40,229 nt of DNA from an uncultured Clostridia bacterium (GTDB taxonomy: Bacteria > Bacillota > Clostridia > Oscillospirales > Oscillospiraceae), in NCBI GenBank assembly GCA_946625125.1, contig CAMOSU010000009.1:1-40229 (forward strand). Reading direction: 5' to 3'. The stretch's first letter is position 1. Each line of letters starts with the position of its first letter. A model generated the notes under the pieces. That model saw only the letters and a list, made by a program, of their open reading frames with translations, searched no databases and was not told the DNA's origin. Position numbers and translations under genes: made by a program. Positions 8,677 through 17,309 of this stretch are shown here, one piece after another.

Positions 8677-9263
8677 AGCTGCTGCTGATTTCTGACCAGG
8701 AAGATCCCTATCTCTGGGACTATTACCGGCCGGGGGTCCTGTCGGGCTATGATCTGATCCTCTCGGCGGGGGATCTGAAGCCCGCTTATCTCCGCTTCCT
8801 TGTCACCATGGCAAACCGGCCCCTGCTCTATGTCCACGGCAACCACGACGTCTGCTATGACAGCGACCCGCCGGAGGGCTGCGACTGCGTGGACGGAAAG
8901 CTGACGGTCTGTAAGGGCCTGCGGATTCTGGCCTTCGGCGGCTGCGTCCTGTACAACGGAAGACCCTATCAGTATACCGAAAAACAGATGGAGCGGCAGA
9001 TCCGAAAAACCCGACGAGCGGTGAAAAAGGCCGGGGGAGTGGACGTCATTCTCACCCATGCCCCGGCCCGGGGCTTTGGCGACGGGGACGACCCCGCCCA
9101 CCGGGGCTTTGAATGCTTCACCCGGCTCATCGAGGAATACCGCCCCAGATACTTCATCCACGGCCACCAGCATCTGAATTACGCCACCTTCTCCCAGCGG
9201 GTGATCCAACACGGGGAAACCACCATCATCAACGCCTGCGGGCGCTATGAGCTGGAGCTATGA
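8673..9263 (+). CDS. Metallophosphoesterase
   Basis: MKLLLISDQED...ILSAGDLKPAYL...LLYVHGNHDV...VILTHAPARGFGDG...RYFIHGHQHLNY; TTG start overlapping upstream stop (TTGA). Confidence 0.85.
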   Translation: MKLLLISDQEDPYLWDYYRPGVLSGYDLILSAGDLKPAYLRFLVTMANRPLLYVHGNHDVCYDSDPPEGCDCVDGKLTVCKGLRILAFGGCVLYNGRPYQYTEKQMERQIRKTRRAVKKAGGVDVILTHAPARGFGDGDDPAHRGFECFTRLIEEYRPRYFIHGHQHLNYATFSQRVIQHGETTIINACGRYELEL

Positions 9264-9275
9264 ACGGCATAAAAA

Positions 9276-9304
9276 AGCCCATAAGCAAAGCTTATGGGCT
9301 TTTT
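9276..9304 (+). terminator. Rho-independent terminator
   Basis: AGCCCATAAGC-AAA-GCTTATGGGCT-TTTT. Confidence 0.9.
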
Positions 9305-9317
9305 GCATTGTTTCTTG

Positions 9318-9346
9318 TTGACAAAAAAAGGCTTTCCGCATATAAT
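9318..9346 (+). promoter_or_regulatory. Consensus SigmaA promoter for arcA
   Basis: TTGACA-17 nt-TATAAT, 43 nt upstream of the arcA start. Confidence 0.85.
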
Positions 9347-9388
9347 AGATTCATCCAAAATTGCCAAGCTTTGCAAAGGAGCGTCTGT

Positions 9389-10606
9389 ATGGCTATCTAT
9401 GTCAAAAGCGAAATCGCGCCCCTCAAGCGCGTCATGCTGCACCGACCCGGCCAGGAGCTGGAGCATCTGACCCCCAATACCCTGGACCGGCTTCTGTTTG
9501 ACGACATTCCCTTCCTGAGCGGCGCCCAGGAGGAGCACGACCGCTTCGCCCAGGTCCTGCGGGAGAACGGGGCGGAGGTGGTCTATCTGGAGGACCTGGC
9601 CGCCGAGACACTGAAGGCCAACCCCGGTCTGCGGGAGGAGTTTTTGAAGGAATTTGTCACCTTCTCTCCCAACGTGGACTACCGCCAGGAGCTCTATGAA
9701 TACCTGCTTTCCATTCCCGGGGACAAGGACCTGATTCTCAAAACCATGGCCGGCGTCTCCTTCCAGGAGCTGGGAGCCTCCCCCAAGTTTTCTCTGCCCA
9801 CCATGCTGAACCGGCAGAACAATTTTGTGCTGGAGCCCATGCCCAATCTCTACTTCACCCGGGACCCCTTCGAGTCCATCGGAGAGGGCGTGGCCATCAA
9901 CCGCATGTATTCCGTCACCCGCTGCCAGGAGACCATCTTTGCCCGGTACATCTTCAAGTATCACCCCGAGTTCGGCGGGAAGATCCATCTCTATGCCAAC
10001 GGCAGCGAGCACTATTCTCTGGAGGGCGGCGACGTGCTGAACCTGTCCCCGGAGGTTGTGGCCATCGGCATTTCCCAGCGTACCACCCCCGAGGCCATTG
10101 AGAACATCGCAAAGAAGCTCTTTGCCGACGAGGAAGCCACCGTCCGCACGGTGCTGGCTCTGGAGATTCCCTGCATGCGGGCCACCATGCACCTGGACAC
10201 GGTTCTGACCCAGGTGGACCGCGACAAGTTTGTGGTTTTCCCCGATATGCTGGACTCCCTGCGGATCTTCGAGATCACCCCCGCCGCCAAGGGTGGCCTG
10301 AATATCCGGGACATGGGCGGCAATCTTCGGGAGGCTCTGGAGTACCACCTGCACCAGGACCGCATTCAGTTGATCTTCTGCGGCGGCGGCGACAACGTGG
10401 CGGCCCAGCGGGAGCAGTGGAACGACGGCTCCAACACCCTCTGCGTGGCCCCCGGCAAGGTGGTGGCCTACAACCGCAACGTCGTGACCAACCGGATCTT
10501 CGAGGAGCATGGTATCACCGTGCTCAAGATCCCCTCCGGAGAGCTCAGCCGCGGCCGCGGCGGTCCCCGCTGCATGTCCATGCCCCTCAACAGAGAAAAA
10601 CTGTAA
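9389..10606 (+). CDS. arcA: Arginine deiminase
   Basis: MAIYVKSEIAPLKRVMLHRPGQELEHLTP...NLYFTRDPF...SLEGGDVL...CMSMPLNREKL; 405 aa. Confidence 0.93.
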   Translation: MAIYVKSEIAPLKRVMLHRPGQELEHLTPNTLDRLLFDDIPFLSGAQEEHDRFAQVLRENGAEVVYLEDLAAETLKANPGLREEFLKEFVTFSPNVDYRQELYEYLLSIPGDKDLILKTMAGVSFQELGASPKFSLPTMLNRQNNFVLEPMPNLYFTRDPFESIGEGVAINRMYSVTRCQETIFARYIFKYHPEFGGKIHLYANGSEHYSLEGGDVLNLSPEVVAIGISQRTTPEAIENIAKKLFADEEATVRTVLALEIPCMRATMHLDTVLTQVDRDKFVVFPDMLDSLRIFEITPAAKGGLNIRDMGGNLREALEYHLHQDRIQLIFCGGGDNVAAQREQWNDGSNTLCVAPGKVVAYNRNVVTNRIFEEHGITVLKIPSGELSRGRGGPRCMSMPLNREKL

Positions 10607-10615
10607 GCCCCGCAT

Positions 10616-10663
10616 GGACGGCGCCCCGCCGTCCGCCCCCGTAGGGACGGCACTCCGCCGTCC
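10616..10663. repeat. Two solo GGACGGC-N5-GCCGTCC palindromes of the same family as the right-edge array
   Basis: GGACGGC-gcccc-GCCGTCC (10616-10634) and gtagGGACGGC-actcc-GCCGTCC (10641-10663). Confidence 0.85.
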
Positions 10664-10730
10664 GCGTCACCCCCTGTAAGCAACGGCCTTCCGACCGTTC
10701 ATATAACCAACTGATAAAGGAGACATCACC

Positions 10731-11723
10731 ATGCCTGTCAATCTCAGAGGACGCAATTTCCTGAAGCTGCTGGACTACACCCCCGAGGAGATCCGCTATC
10801 TGCTGGACCTCAGCCGCGAATTTAAGCGCAAGAAGATGGCCGGTGAGCCCCATCGCTACCTGGCCGGCAAGAACATCGTTCTGCTGTTCGAGAAGACCTC
10901 TACCCGTACCCGCTGCTCCTTTGAGGTGGCCGGCATGGATCTCGGCTGCGGCGTGACCTACCTGGACCCCGGCAGCTCCCAGATGGGCAAGAAGGAATCC
11001 ATCGCCGATACCGCCCGGGTTCTGGGCCGCATCTACGACGGCATTGAGTACCGGGGCTTTGACCAGTCCATCGTGGACGATCTGGCCAAGTACGCCGGCG
11101 TTCCCGTATGGAACGGCCTGACCAATCAGTTCCATCCCACCCAGATGCTGGCCGACGTTCTCACCATCGAAGAGAACTTCGGAAGCTGCAAGGGCAAGAA
11201 CTTCACCTTCATGGGGGACGCCCGGAACAACGTGGCCAACTCCCTGATGGTGGTTTCCGCCAAGCTGGGCATGAACTTCACCGCCTGCGGCCCCAAGGAG
11301 CTGTGGCCCGAGGAGGGCCTGGTGGCGGAGTGCAAGAAGATCGCCGCGGAGCACGGCTGCACCATCCGTCTGACTGAGGACGTGAAGGAAGGCAGCGCCG
11401 ACGCCGACGTCATCTACACCGATATCTGGGTCTCCATGGGCGAGCCCGACGAGATCTGGGCCAAGCGCATCGCCCTGCTGAAGGACTACCAGGTCAACAA
11501 GGAGCTGATGGCCAACGCCAAGCCCACCGCCATCTTCATGCACTGCCTGCCCTCCTTCCACGACACCAAGACCACCATCGGCGCCGACATCGCCAAGAAG
11601 TTCGGCATCACCGAGATGGAAGTCACCGACGAGGTCTTTGAGTCCAAGCAGTCCAAGGTCTTCGACGAGGCCGAGAACCGGATGCACACCATCAAGGCTG
11701 TCATCTACGCCACCCTCTGCTGA
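10731..11723 (+). CDS. arcB: Ornithine carbamoyltransferase
   Basis: [35 protein letters not shown] motifs; adjacent to arcA. Confidence 0.93.
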   Translation: MPVNLRGRNFLKLLDYTPEEIRYLLDLSREFKRKKMAGEPHRYLAGKNIVLLFEKTSTRTRCSFEVAGMDLGCGVTYLDPGSSQMGKKESIADTARVLGRIYDGIEYRGFDQSIVDDLAKYAGVPVWNGLTNQFHPTQMLADVLTIEENFGSCKGKNFTFMGDARNNVANSLMVVSAKLGMNFTACGPKELWPEEGLVAECKKIAAEHGCTIRLTEDVKEGSADADVIYTDIWVSMGEPDEIWAKRIALLKDYQVNKELMANAKPTAIFMHCLPSFHDTKTTIGADIAKKFGITEMEVTDEVFESKQSKVFDEAENRMHTIKAVIYATLC

Positions 11724-11738
11724 TCCCGCCAAGTTCAT

Positions 11739-11773
11739 CGCGGCCCGACCTCCCCGGCCGGGCCGCGTCTTTT
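11739..11773 (+). terminator. Rho-independent terminator
   Basis: CGCGGCCCG...CGGGCCGCG followed by TCTTTT. Confidence 0.75.
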
Positions 11774-11809
11774 CAGTTCGCAAATCCCAATATTCGGAGG
11801 GCACACCCC

Positions 11810-12553
11810 ATGAAACAATACCGCGTCTGCCTGTTTGATCTTTACGGCACCCTGGTGAGCATCCATACGGATGAGACGAAGGCCTCCTTCTGGAAGCAAA
11901 TCGCCGCCTGCTTTGCAGAGCATGGAGCTGCGTATGACGCGGCAGCTCTGCGCTCCGCTTATCTGCGCCTTTGCGCGGCGGAGACGGACTGCCTGCAAAG
12001 GGCAAATCCGGAGGCTCTGGTGGAGATTGATCTGCTTCGGGTGTTCCGATCCCTCTACGCGGAAAAGGGCGTAGGGGCAGGGGAGGCGCTCTTGGCTGAC
12101 ACCGCCTGGCGCTTCCGCCTGGCCTCCACCACCCATCTGCGGGCCTACGCCGGAGCGGGAGAGCTGTTGGACGCCCTGCGGGCCGCGGGCCGGACGGTGC
12201 TTCTGCTGTCCAACGCCCAGAGCTGCTTCACCCGCCCCGAGCTGGAGTTGCTGGACCTGACCCGGCGCTTTGACAGAATCTATCTCTCCTCTGAGTGGGG
12301 CTTCCGCAAGCCGGACCCCCGATTCTTTCAGGCGCCCCTGAAGGAGCTGGGGCTTAAGCCGGAAGACTGCCTCGTGATAGGAAACGACCCCGTCTGCGAT
12401 GTGCGGGGAGCGCTGGCGGCGGGAATGGATGGAGCCTACCTCCGATCCGCCCTGTCTCCCCGGGGAGCCCCCGGCGCCCTGCCGGAAGCCTGCTTCAGCC
12501 TGCCCCGCATGGATTTGCGGGCGCTGGGCAGACGGCTGCTTGAGAATGGATAA
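11810..12553 (+). CDS. HAD family hydrolase
   Basis: CLFDLYGTLVSI, LLLSNAQ, SSEWGFRKPDPRFF, VIGNDPVCDVRGALAAGM motifs. Confidence 0.88.
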   Translation: MKQYRVCLFDLYGTLVSIHTDETKASFWKQIAACFAEHGAAYDAAALRSAYLRLCAAETDCLQRANPEALVEIDLLRVFRSLYAEKGVGAGEALLADTAWRFRLASTTHLRAYAGAGELLDALRAAGRTVLLLSNAQSCFTRPELELLDLTRRFDRIYLSSEWGFRKPDPRFFQAPLKELGLKPEDCLVIGNDPVCDVRGALAAGMDGAYLRSALSPRGAPGALPEACFSLPRMDLRALGRRLLENG

Positions 12554-12600
12554 AAAACGACTGATTTTTCAAAAAATATGAAAAACCAGTCGTTTTATTT
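12554..12600 (+). terminator. Rho-independent terminator, long stem
   Basis: AAAACGACTGATTTTTC / GAAAAACCAGTCGTTTT (one mismatch over 17 bp) followed by ATTTTA. Confidence 0.85.
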
Positions 12601-12610
12601 TACGAAAGGC

Positions 12611-12639
12611 TTGCTTTTTATGAAGCTTTTGTGTATATT
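12611..12639 (+). promoter_or_regulatory. SigmaA-type promoter for mechanosensitive channel gene
   Basis: TTGCTT-17 nt-TATATT. Confidence 0.55.
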
Positions 12640-12671
12640 GAAGATATGAAAGCATGAAAGGAAGCGATTCT

Positions 12672-13544
12672 ATGAACCGTACCAAGCATATCGTCAAGCT
12701 CCTGATTTTTGCCGCGGCAGCGGGGATTCTGCTCCTGTTGGGGGCTGGGAAGGAGCTGGAGCTGGGGAAGGGCCTGTCCCTGAGCTGGGCCGGAGTAGGG
12801 CGGATCTTCCTGGTAATCTTCGCCGTGCTGGCGGCGGAGCATCTGATCCTGCTGATCCTGGGCCTGGTGAAAACGGAAAACCATCGGTTCCGCACCTTCC
12901 TGACCCTCAGCTCCAATCTGATCCGCTACATCGCGGTAATCGTCATTCTCATCGGGGTGCTGTCTCTGCTGAACGTGGATATGCCCACCATTCTGGCCGG
13001 ACTGGGAATCATCGCCCTGATCATCGGCTTTGGCGCGGAAAGCCTCATCACCGACGTGGTGACAGGCTTCTTTATCCTCATGGACAACCAGTACAACGTG
13101 GGGGATATCATTGAAGTGGGGGGCTTCCGGGGTACCGTTTCCGAAATCGGCATCCGCACCACCAGCCTCACGGACACCGGCGGCAACGTGAAGATCATCA
13201 ACAACTCCGACATGAAGAACATCCTCAACCGTTCCGACAACAGCTCCAAGGCCCTGGCGGACTTTTCCATTCCCTATGAGACGGATCTGGAGAAGCTGGA
13301 GCAGAAGATCCCTGGTCTGCTGGAGGAAATCTACGGAAAGCACCCGGAGCTGTTCAAGTCAGTACCCAAGTACCTTGGGGTCCAGACCCTCAACAGCAGC
13401 TCCGTGGACCTGCGCTTTGTGGCGGAGGTGGGAGAGGCGGACATCTACTCCGGCGCCCGGGTTTTGAACCATGACCTCTTTGTGGGCTTCCGGGGCCTGG
13501 GAATCGAGTGCCCCTTCCCCCAGGTGGATGTCCACAGTAAATAG
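12672..13544 (+). CDS. MscS-family mechanosensitive ion channel
   Basis: TILAGLGIIALIIGFGAESLITDVVTGFFILMDNQYNVGDIIEVGGFRGTVSEIGIRTTSLTD...NNSDMKNILNRS; ATG 12672 with ggaagc SD. Confidence 0.9.
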   Translation: MNRTKHIVKLLIFAAAAGILLLLGAGKELELGKGLSLSWAGVGRIFLVIFAVLAAEHLILLILGLVKTENHRFRTFLTLSSNLIRYIAVIVILIGVLSLLNVDMPTILAGLGIIALIIGFGAESLITDVVTGFFILMDNQYNVGDIIEVGGFRGTVSEIGIRTTSLTDTGGNVKIINNSDMKNILNRSDNSSKALADFSIPYETDLEKLEQKIPGLLEEIYGKHPELFKSVPKYLGVQTLNSSSVDLRFVAEVGEADIYSGARVLNHDLFVGFRGLGIECPFPQVDVHSK

Positions 13545-13564
13545 CAGACAGCGGAGGCACGACT

Positions 13565-15274
13565 ATGGAATACCGTCAAGTTCCTCCTGAACAGGCAGCC
13601 CCGCCCCCTGAGCTGCGGCTCGGACCGGAGCTGGAATACCCCCCGCCGCCCCCGGAGTTCGGGCAGGGCAGCGGCGGGGCAGAGGAGCGCCCGCCCAGAA
13701 AGCGCCGTCTGCAAAGATTTTTCGCCCTGCCCGCGATTCTGCTGACGGCCTTTCTCTGCCTCCGGGGAGTCAAGCCTCTCCCGGAGCCGGCGCGGCCCGT
13801 TGCTCCTACGGAAGCCGCTCCCACCCAGACCCTTCCCGCGGAACCGGACACGGAGCCGTCCACTCCGCCGGAGGGCAGCGTGGTGATTGACCTGCTCTAC
13901 GCGGTACGCTCTGAGGATGAGGTGCTCTACAGCTATTCCGTCTACAGCCCCACCCCCAGTCTGGACGCCGACCCGGCACAGCAGAGCGCTTATCATGGAA
14001 CCCCCTGGCCCGTTTCCGTCTATGCCCAGGTCTCCGACGGGGCAGGCGGTACGGCCCAACCGGAAAGCGATCCAGACGTCTGGGAATCCTCCCGCAGCCT
14101 GTTTGAGTACAGTCTTCAGGCCGAGGGTTTGGAGAGTCCTTTGACCCTGACCCTCACCGCCGTCTACACCGAGGCAGGGGAGGAGCGGAGCAGTGTTTGG
14201 ACCGGCCCTGTGGCGGAGCTTCCGTCGCCGCCCCAGATGCGGGCCGTGCTGGAGCGTCTGCCGGAGGGCAACATCGACTTTACGGCGGAGTTCCTGCCGG
14301 ACCCCCAGGACGGATATGAATATGATCTTCAGGTCCTGAATATGAGTCAGCAGATCTATGAGGGGGAGGAGCCCAGAAGACTCCCCCTGGGGGAGGCCCC
14401 CGACCAGCTTCCCCTGGAAGCGGGGACAGAGGGCTATACCCTGCGCTATACCGGCGGCTCCGCCCTGCCGGATCTGCCGGAAGGCCAGGAGCTCTCCGTC
14501 AGCCTGGAGCTGAAGGACCGGAATACGGGCTACATCTACCGCATGGAATCCAACCGAATCCCCACCGGCCCGGACCCCATCCCCAGCTATCCCCTGGGGC
14601 AGGGGCAGATTGTCCTGACCGTCTACAACGATACCTTTGACTTTGAGGTTCCCACTGCGGTGCCGAACGACGCTTATGCCACCATCCTGGTCCAGCGGGT
14701 GATTGACGAAGCGGAGTTCAGGGATCAGACCCTGCCGGAGCCTGTGACCCCCTCGGGCTACCGCTTCACCGGCTGGGTGGTGGACTACGGCAATCCCTTT
14801 GACAACGGCTACGAGCGGGACGATCTCTATGCCGACGGGGAACCGGACTGGCGGGAGCTCTATCCCCCGGAGAACTTCTGCTTCAACGTGGAGAATGTTC
14901 TGACCCGGGAGGACGTGGAGCGGATTCCGCCCTCTGAGGACGGCAATCGCTATGTAAACGTCCATGCCACCTGGGCGGCCCGGGAGCCGGAGGAAGACGA
15001 ACTGCGGCTGCTGCTGGACGACGGTCGGGGCAATGTCACCCCCGTGAGCATCCGGCATCCCATGATGTCTGAGGGGACCCTGTATCTTTGCCGCCTCCCG
15101 GAACCGGAGTGGGAGGGACGGAGCTTCCTCGGCTGGTATGATGAGGAGGGAGAGCCTGTCCGCATGCTCAACGCCTGGTACAGCTTTACCCACAGCGTCA
15201 CCAACGCCGACGGCAGCTTCGGAGGCTATACCGGAGAACCCATGTCCTATACCCTCTACGCCCATTGGCGCTAA
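13565..15274 (+). CDS. Pro-rich N-terminus, single-TM protein with large extracytoplasmic region, partly InlB/Flg_new-like
   Basis: PPRKRRLQRFFALPAILLTAFLCLRG TM; GYRFTGWVVDYGNPF, GRSFLGWYDEEGEPV...YTLYAHWR. Confidence 0.65.
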   Translation: MEYRQVPPEQAAPPPELRLGPELEYPPPPPEFGQGSGGAEERPPRKRRLQRFFALPAILLTAFLCLRGVKPLPEPARPVAPTEAAPTQTLPAEPDTEPSTPPEGSVVIDLLYAVRSEDEVLYSYSVYSPTPSLDADPAQQSAYHGTPWPVSVYAQVSDGAGGTAQPESDPDVWESSRSLFEYSLQAEGLESPLTLTLTAVYTEAGEERSSVWTGPVAELPSPPQMRAVLERLPEGNIDFTAEFLPDPQDGYEYDLQVLNMSQQIYEGEEPRRLPLGEAPDQLPLEAGTEGYTLRYTGGSALPDLPEGQELSVSLELKDRNTGYIYRMESNRIPTGPDPIPSYPLGQGQIVLTVYNDTFDFEVPTAVPNDAYATILVQRVIDEAEFRDQTLPEPVTPSGYRFTGWVVDYGNPFDNGYERDDLYADGEPDWRELYPPENFCFNVENVLTREDVERIPPSEDGNRYVNVHATWAAREPEEDELRLLLDDGRGNVTPVSIRHPMMSEGTLYLCRLPEPEWEGRSFLGWYDEEGEPVRMLNAWYSFTHSVTNADGSFGGYTGEPMSYTLYAHWR

Positions 15275-15279
15275 GAGTC

Positions 15280-15322
15280 AAACAGAAAAGCAGGAGGGCG
15301 CGTCCCTCCTGCTTTTCTGTTT
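15280..15322. terminator. Bidirectional terminator between convergent genes
   Basis: AAACAGAAAAGCAGGAGGG-cgcgt-CCCTCCTGCTTTTCTGTTT perfect 19-bp stem. Confidence 0.9.
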
Positions 15323-15881
15323 ATATTGATAGGCCATAGGCGGCGGCCCCCAGAACGGCGGCCAATACAATCAAAAGAATGGGGGAGGGCTTTCGCTTTA
15401 ACAGACGGCTGCCTCCGAACCAGAGCAGGGCCAGCAGGGCGCTGAGGGCGACGGCGGTCCAATCCGCTCCGTCTCCTCCGAGGATGTTTCCCGCCAGCAT
15501 TTCCAATCCTGCGGCCAGGATGATCCCTGCCGCGCAGGCCTTCAGCCCCGTCATCAGGGCCTTGACCCAGGGATTCTCGGTGAAGCGCTTCAGGACCGCC
15601 ATGAGCCCCAGTATGATGCAGAAGGCAGGCAGTACCACCGCAAGGGTGGCCAGCAGCGCCCCGGGGACCCCCGCCTGAGTGCTGCCCACATAGGTGGCCA
15701 GGTTTACCATAATCGGCCCGGGTGTGCTCTCGCTCACCGCAATGATGTAGGTCAGCAGCTCCTCCGTCAGCCAGCCCCGGCTGAGCACCAGCTCCCGGAT
15801 CAGGGCAATGGCGGCGTAGCCTCCGCCGAAGGAGAAGCAGCCCACCTGGAGAAAGCCCCAAAACAGCTCCCAAAGGATCAT
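15321..15881 (-). CDS. Chromate transporter half (CHR family)
   Basis: MILWELFWGFLQVGCFSFGGGYAAIALIRELVLSRGWLTEELLTYIIAVSESTPGPIMVNLATYVG. Confidence 0.88.
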   Translation of the reverse strand: MILWELFWGFLQVGCFSFGGGYAAIALIRELVLSRGWLTEELLTYIIAVSESTPGPIMVNLATYVGSTQAGVPGALLATLAVVLPAFCIILGLMAVLKRFTENPWVKALMTGLKACAAGIILAAGLEMLAGNILGGDGADWTAVALSALLALLWFGGSRLLKRKPSPILLIVLAAVLGAAAYGLSI

Positions 15882-16474
15882 CCTTTTCCCCCTCCCTTCC
15901 GGCCAAGGCCAAAGCAAAGCAGGCTCAGAGCCCCAGCCCCCAGCATCAGCACCACAGAGGACAGACGCAGGTCCAAAATGCTTGCCAGCAGCACAGCCGC
16001 CAGCGTACCCAGCGAAAGAAACAGAGGCAGGGGCTTTTTGGGCGTCCGCTTCAGCATCCGCCAGCCCGCGTCCAGAATGAGAATCCCCACAGCCAGCTTC
16101 ACGCCCCGAAAGGCATTGGCAATCAGCGAAATCTCCAAAAAGCGGTCCAGAAAGCGGGAAATGGCAAAGATCACCAGGAAAGAGGGAAGCACCATACCCA
16201 GGGTGGCGCAGACTGCCCCCCTCAGGCCGCCCTGCCGCGCGCCCACATAGGTGGCGCAGTTGATGGCAATGGGGCCGGGGGTGGATTCCGCCACCACAAT
16301 CAGCTCCTCCATTTCCTCCCGGCTGATCCAGCCCCGCTTGTCCACGCAGGCGTCCTCCACAATGGAGATCATGGCGTAGCCTCCGCCGAAGGTGAAAAGA
16401 CCGATGCGGAAAAAGACCCAAAACAGCGTCCAAAGCAGCCGGGCTCCCGGCCCGTGCTTACCAGGCGCCCACAT
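15878..16474 (-). CDS. Chromate transporter half (CHR family)
   Basis: LFWVFFRIGLFTFGGGYAMISIVEDACVDKRGWISREEMEELIVVAESTPGPIAINCATYVG; 4-bp ATGA overlap with the downstream half; start inferred inside the upstream kinase 3' end. Confidence 0.85.
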   Translation of the reverse strand: MWAPGKHGPGARLLWTLFWVFFRIGLFTFGGGYAMISIVEDACVDKRGWISREEMEELIVVAESTPGPIAINCATYVGARQGGLRGAVCATLGMVLPSFLVIFAISRFLDRFLEISLIANAFRGVKLAVGILILDAGWRMLKRTPKKPLPLFLSLGTLAAVLLASILDLRLSSVVLMLGAGALSLLCFGLGRKGGGKG

Positions 16475-17249
16475 AGCCGATGGTAACGGCGGAGCATTCG
16501 GACCCGGCCCGCATCCGCTGGGGCATGGGCAGACCCAGCAGAGTGGCCTGGAGGAAGCCGGCAATGTAGCTGTCTCCGGCCCCCAGGGTGTCCACAACGG
16601 GACAGGCAATCGCTCCCTGGGAGTAGAAGGTATCTCCGTCCCAGGCCATGCTGCCCCGGGCGCCCCGCATGGCGACTACAGTGCCTGGACCCAGGGCGGC
16701 AATGTCCCGCATCAGGGCCATCAGCTCCGCGTCCTCCGCCTGATCGTTGGAGAAAAAGGCGATGTCCACATGGGGCAGCGCCCGCTGGGCGGCGGGGTCA
16801 AAGGGCAGGTCGGCGCAGTCAAAGGCCACGGGAATACCAAGGGCCTGAATCTCTCCCAGCCGATCCTCGCAGCGGCCCCAGAGGGCGCTCACCGCCAGAT
16901 CATGCCGGGCGATGAAGTCCAGATCCTCCCGACGGAGGGAGTAGTCCTCCATGACGCCGGTGTTGTATTCCGTGAAGACGCGGTTTCCGTGCTCCATGCG
17001 GACGCTGGTGCTGGGGGTGGGACCGGGGAGCACCTGGACGTGGCTCACATCCACGCCCTTTTTTGCCAGAGCCTCCAGCACCATGGCGCCGTCCTCATCG
17101 GAGCCCACCGCCCCCACAAAGGAGGACTGAGCCCCCAGACGGCGGAGGTAGACGGCAAAGTTGACAGGGTTTCCGCCGGGGAAGCTTTGGCCCAGGGCCT
17201 CATAGTGGTCCACGCAGCTATCCCCGATGCAGGCGATAATGGGATTCAT
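16458..17249 (-). CDS. frlD: PfkB-family sugar kinase, fructoselysine 6-kinase-like
   Basis: MNPIIACIGDSCVDHYEALGQSFPGGNPVNFAVYLRRLG... DTLGAGDSYIAGFL; FrlD-like N-terminus. Confidence 0.72.
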   Translation of the reverse strand: MNPIIACIGDSCVDHYEALGQSFPGGNPVNFAVYLRRLGAQSSFVGAVGSDEDGAMVLEALAKKGVDVSHVQVLPGPTPSTSVRMEHGNRVFTEYNTGVMEDYSLRREDLDFIARHDLAVSALWGRCEDRLGEIQALGIPVAFDCADLPFDPAAQRALPHVDIAFFSNDQAEDAELMALMRDIAALGPGTVVAMRGARGSMAWDGDTFYSQGAIACPVVDTLGAGDSYIAGFLQATLLGLPMPQRMRAGSECSAVTIGYVGAW

Positions 17250-17309
17250 AGGGATCAACCTTTCTGTCTGTCATACAGACCGTAGGATGGATTGACGGTT
17301 TCCGGGGTC

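Noticed and set aside
9260-9388. N-terminal extension of the arcA ORF (MNGIKKPISKAYGLF...)
   Set aside because: This stretch is the upstream terminator and the arcA promoter; the protein starts at ATG 9389.
15882-16433. N-terminal half of the 370-aa minus ORF (MDAVLGLFPHRSFHLRRR...)
   Set aside because: Out-of-frame read-through of the first CHR gene; the real second CHR gene begins at 15881 with an ATGA overlap.
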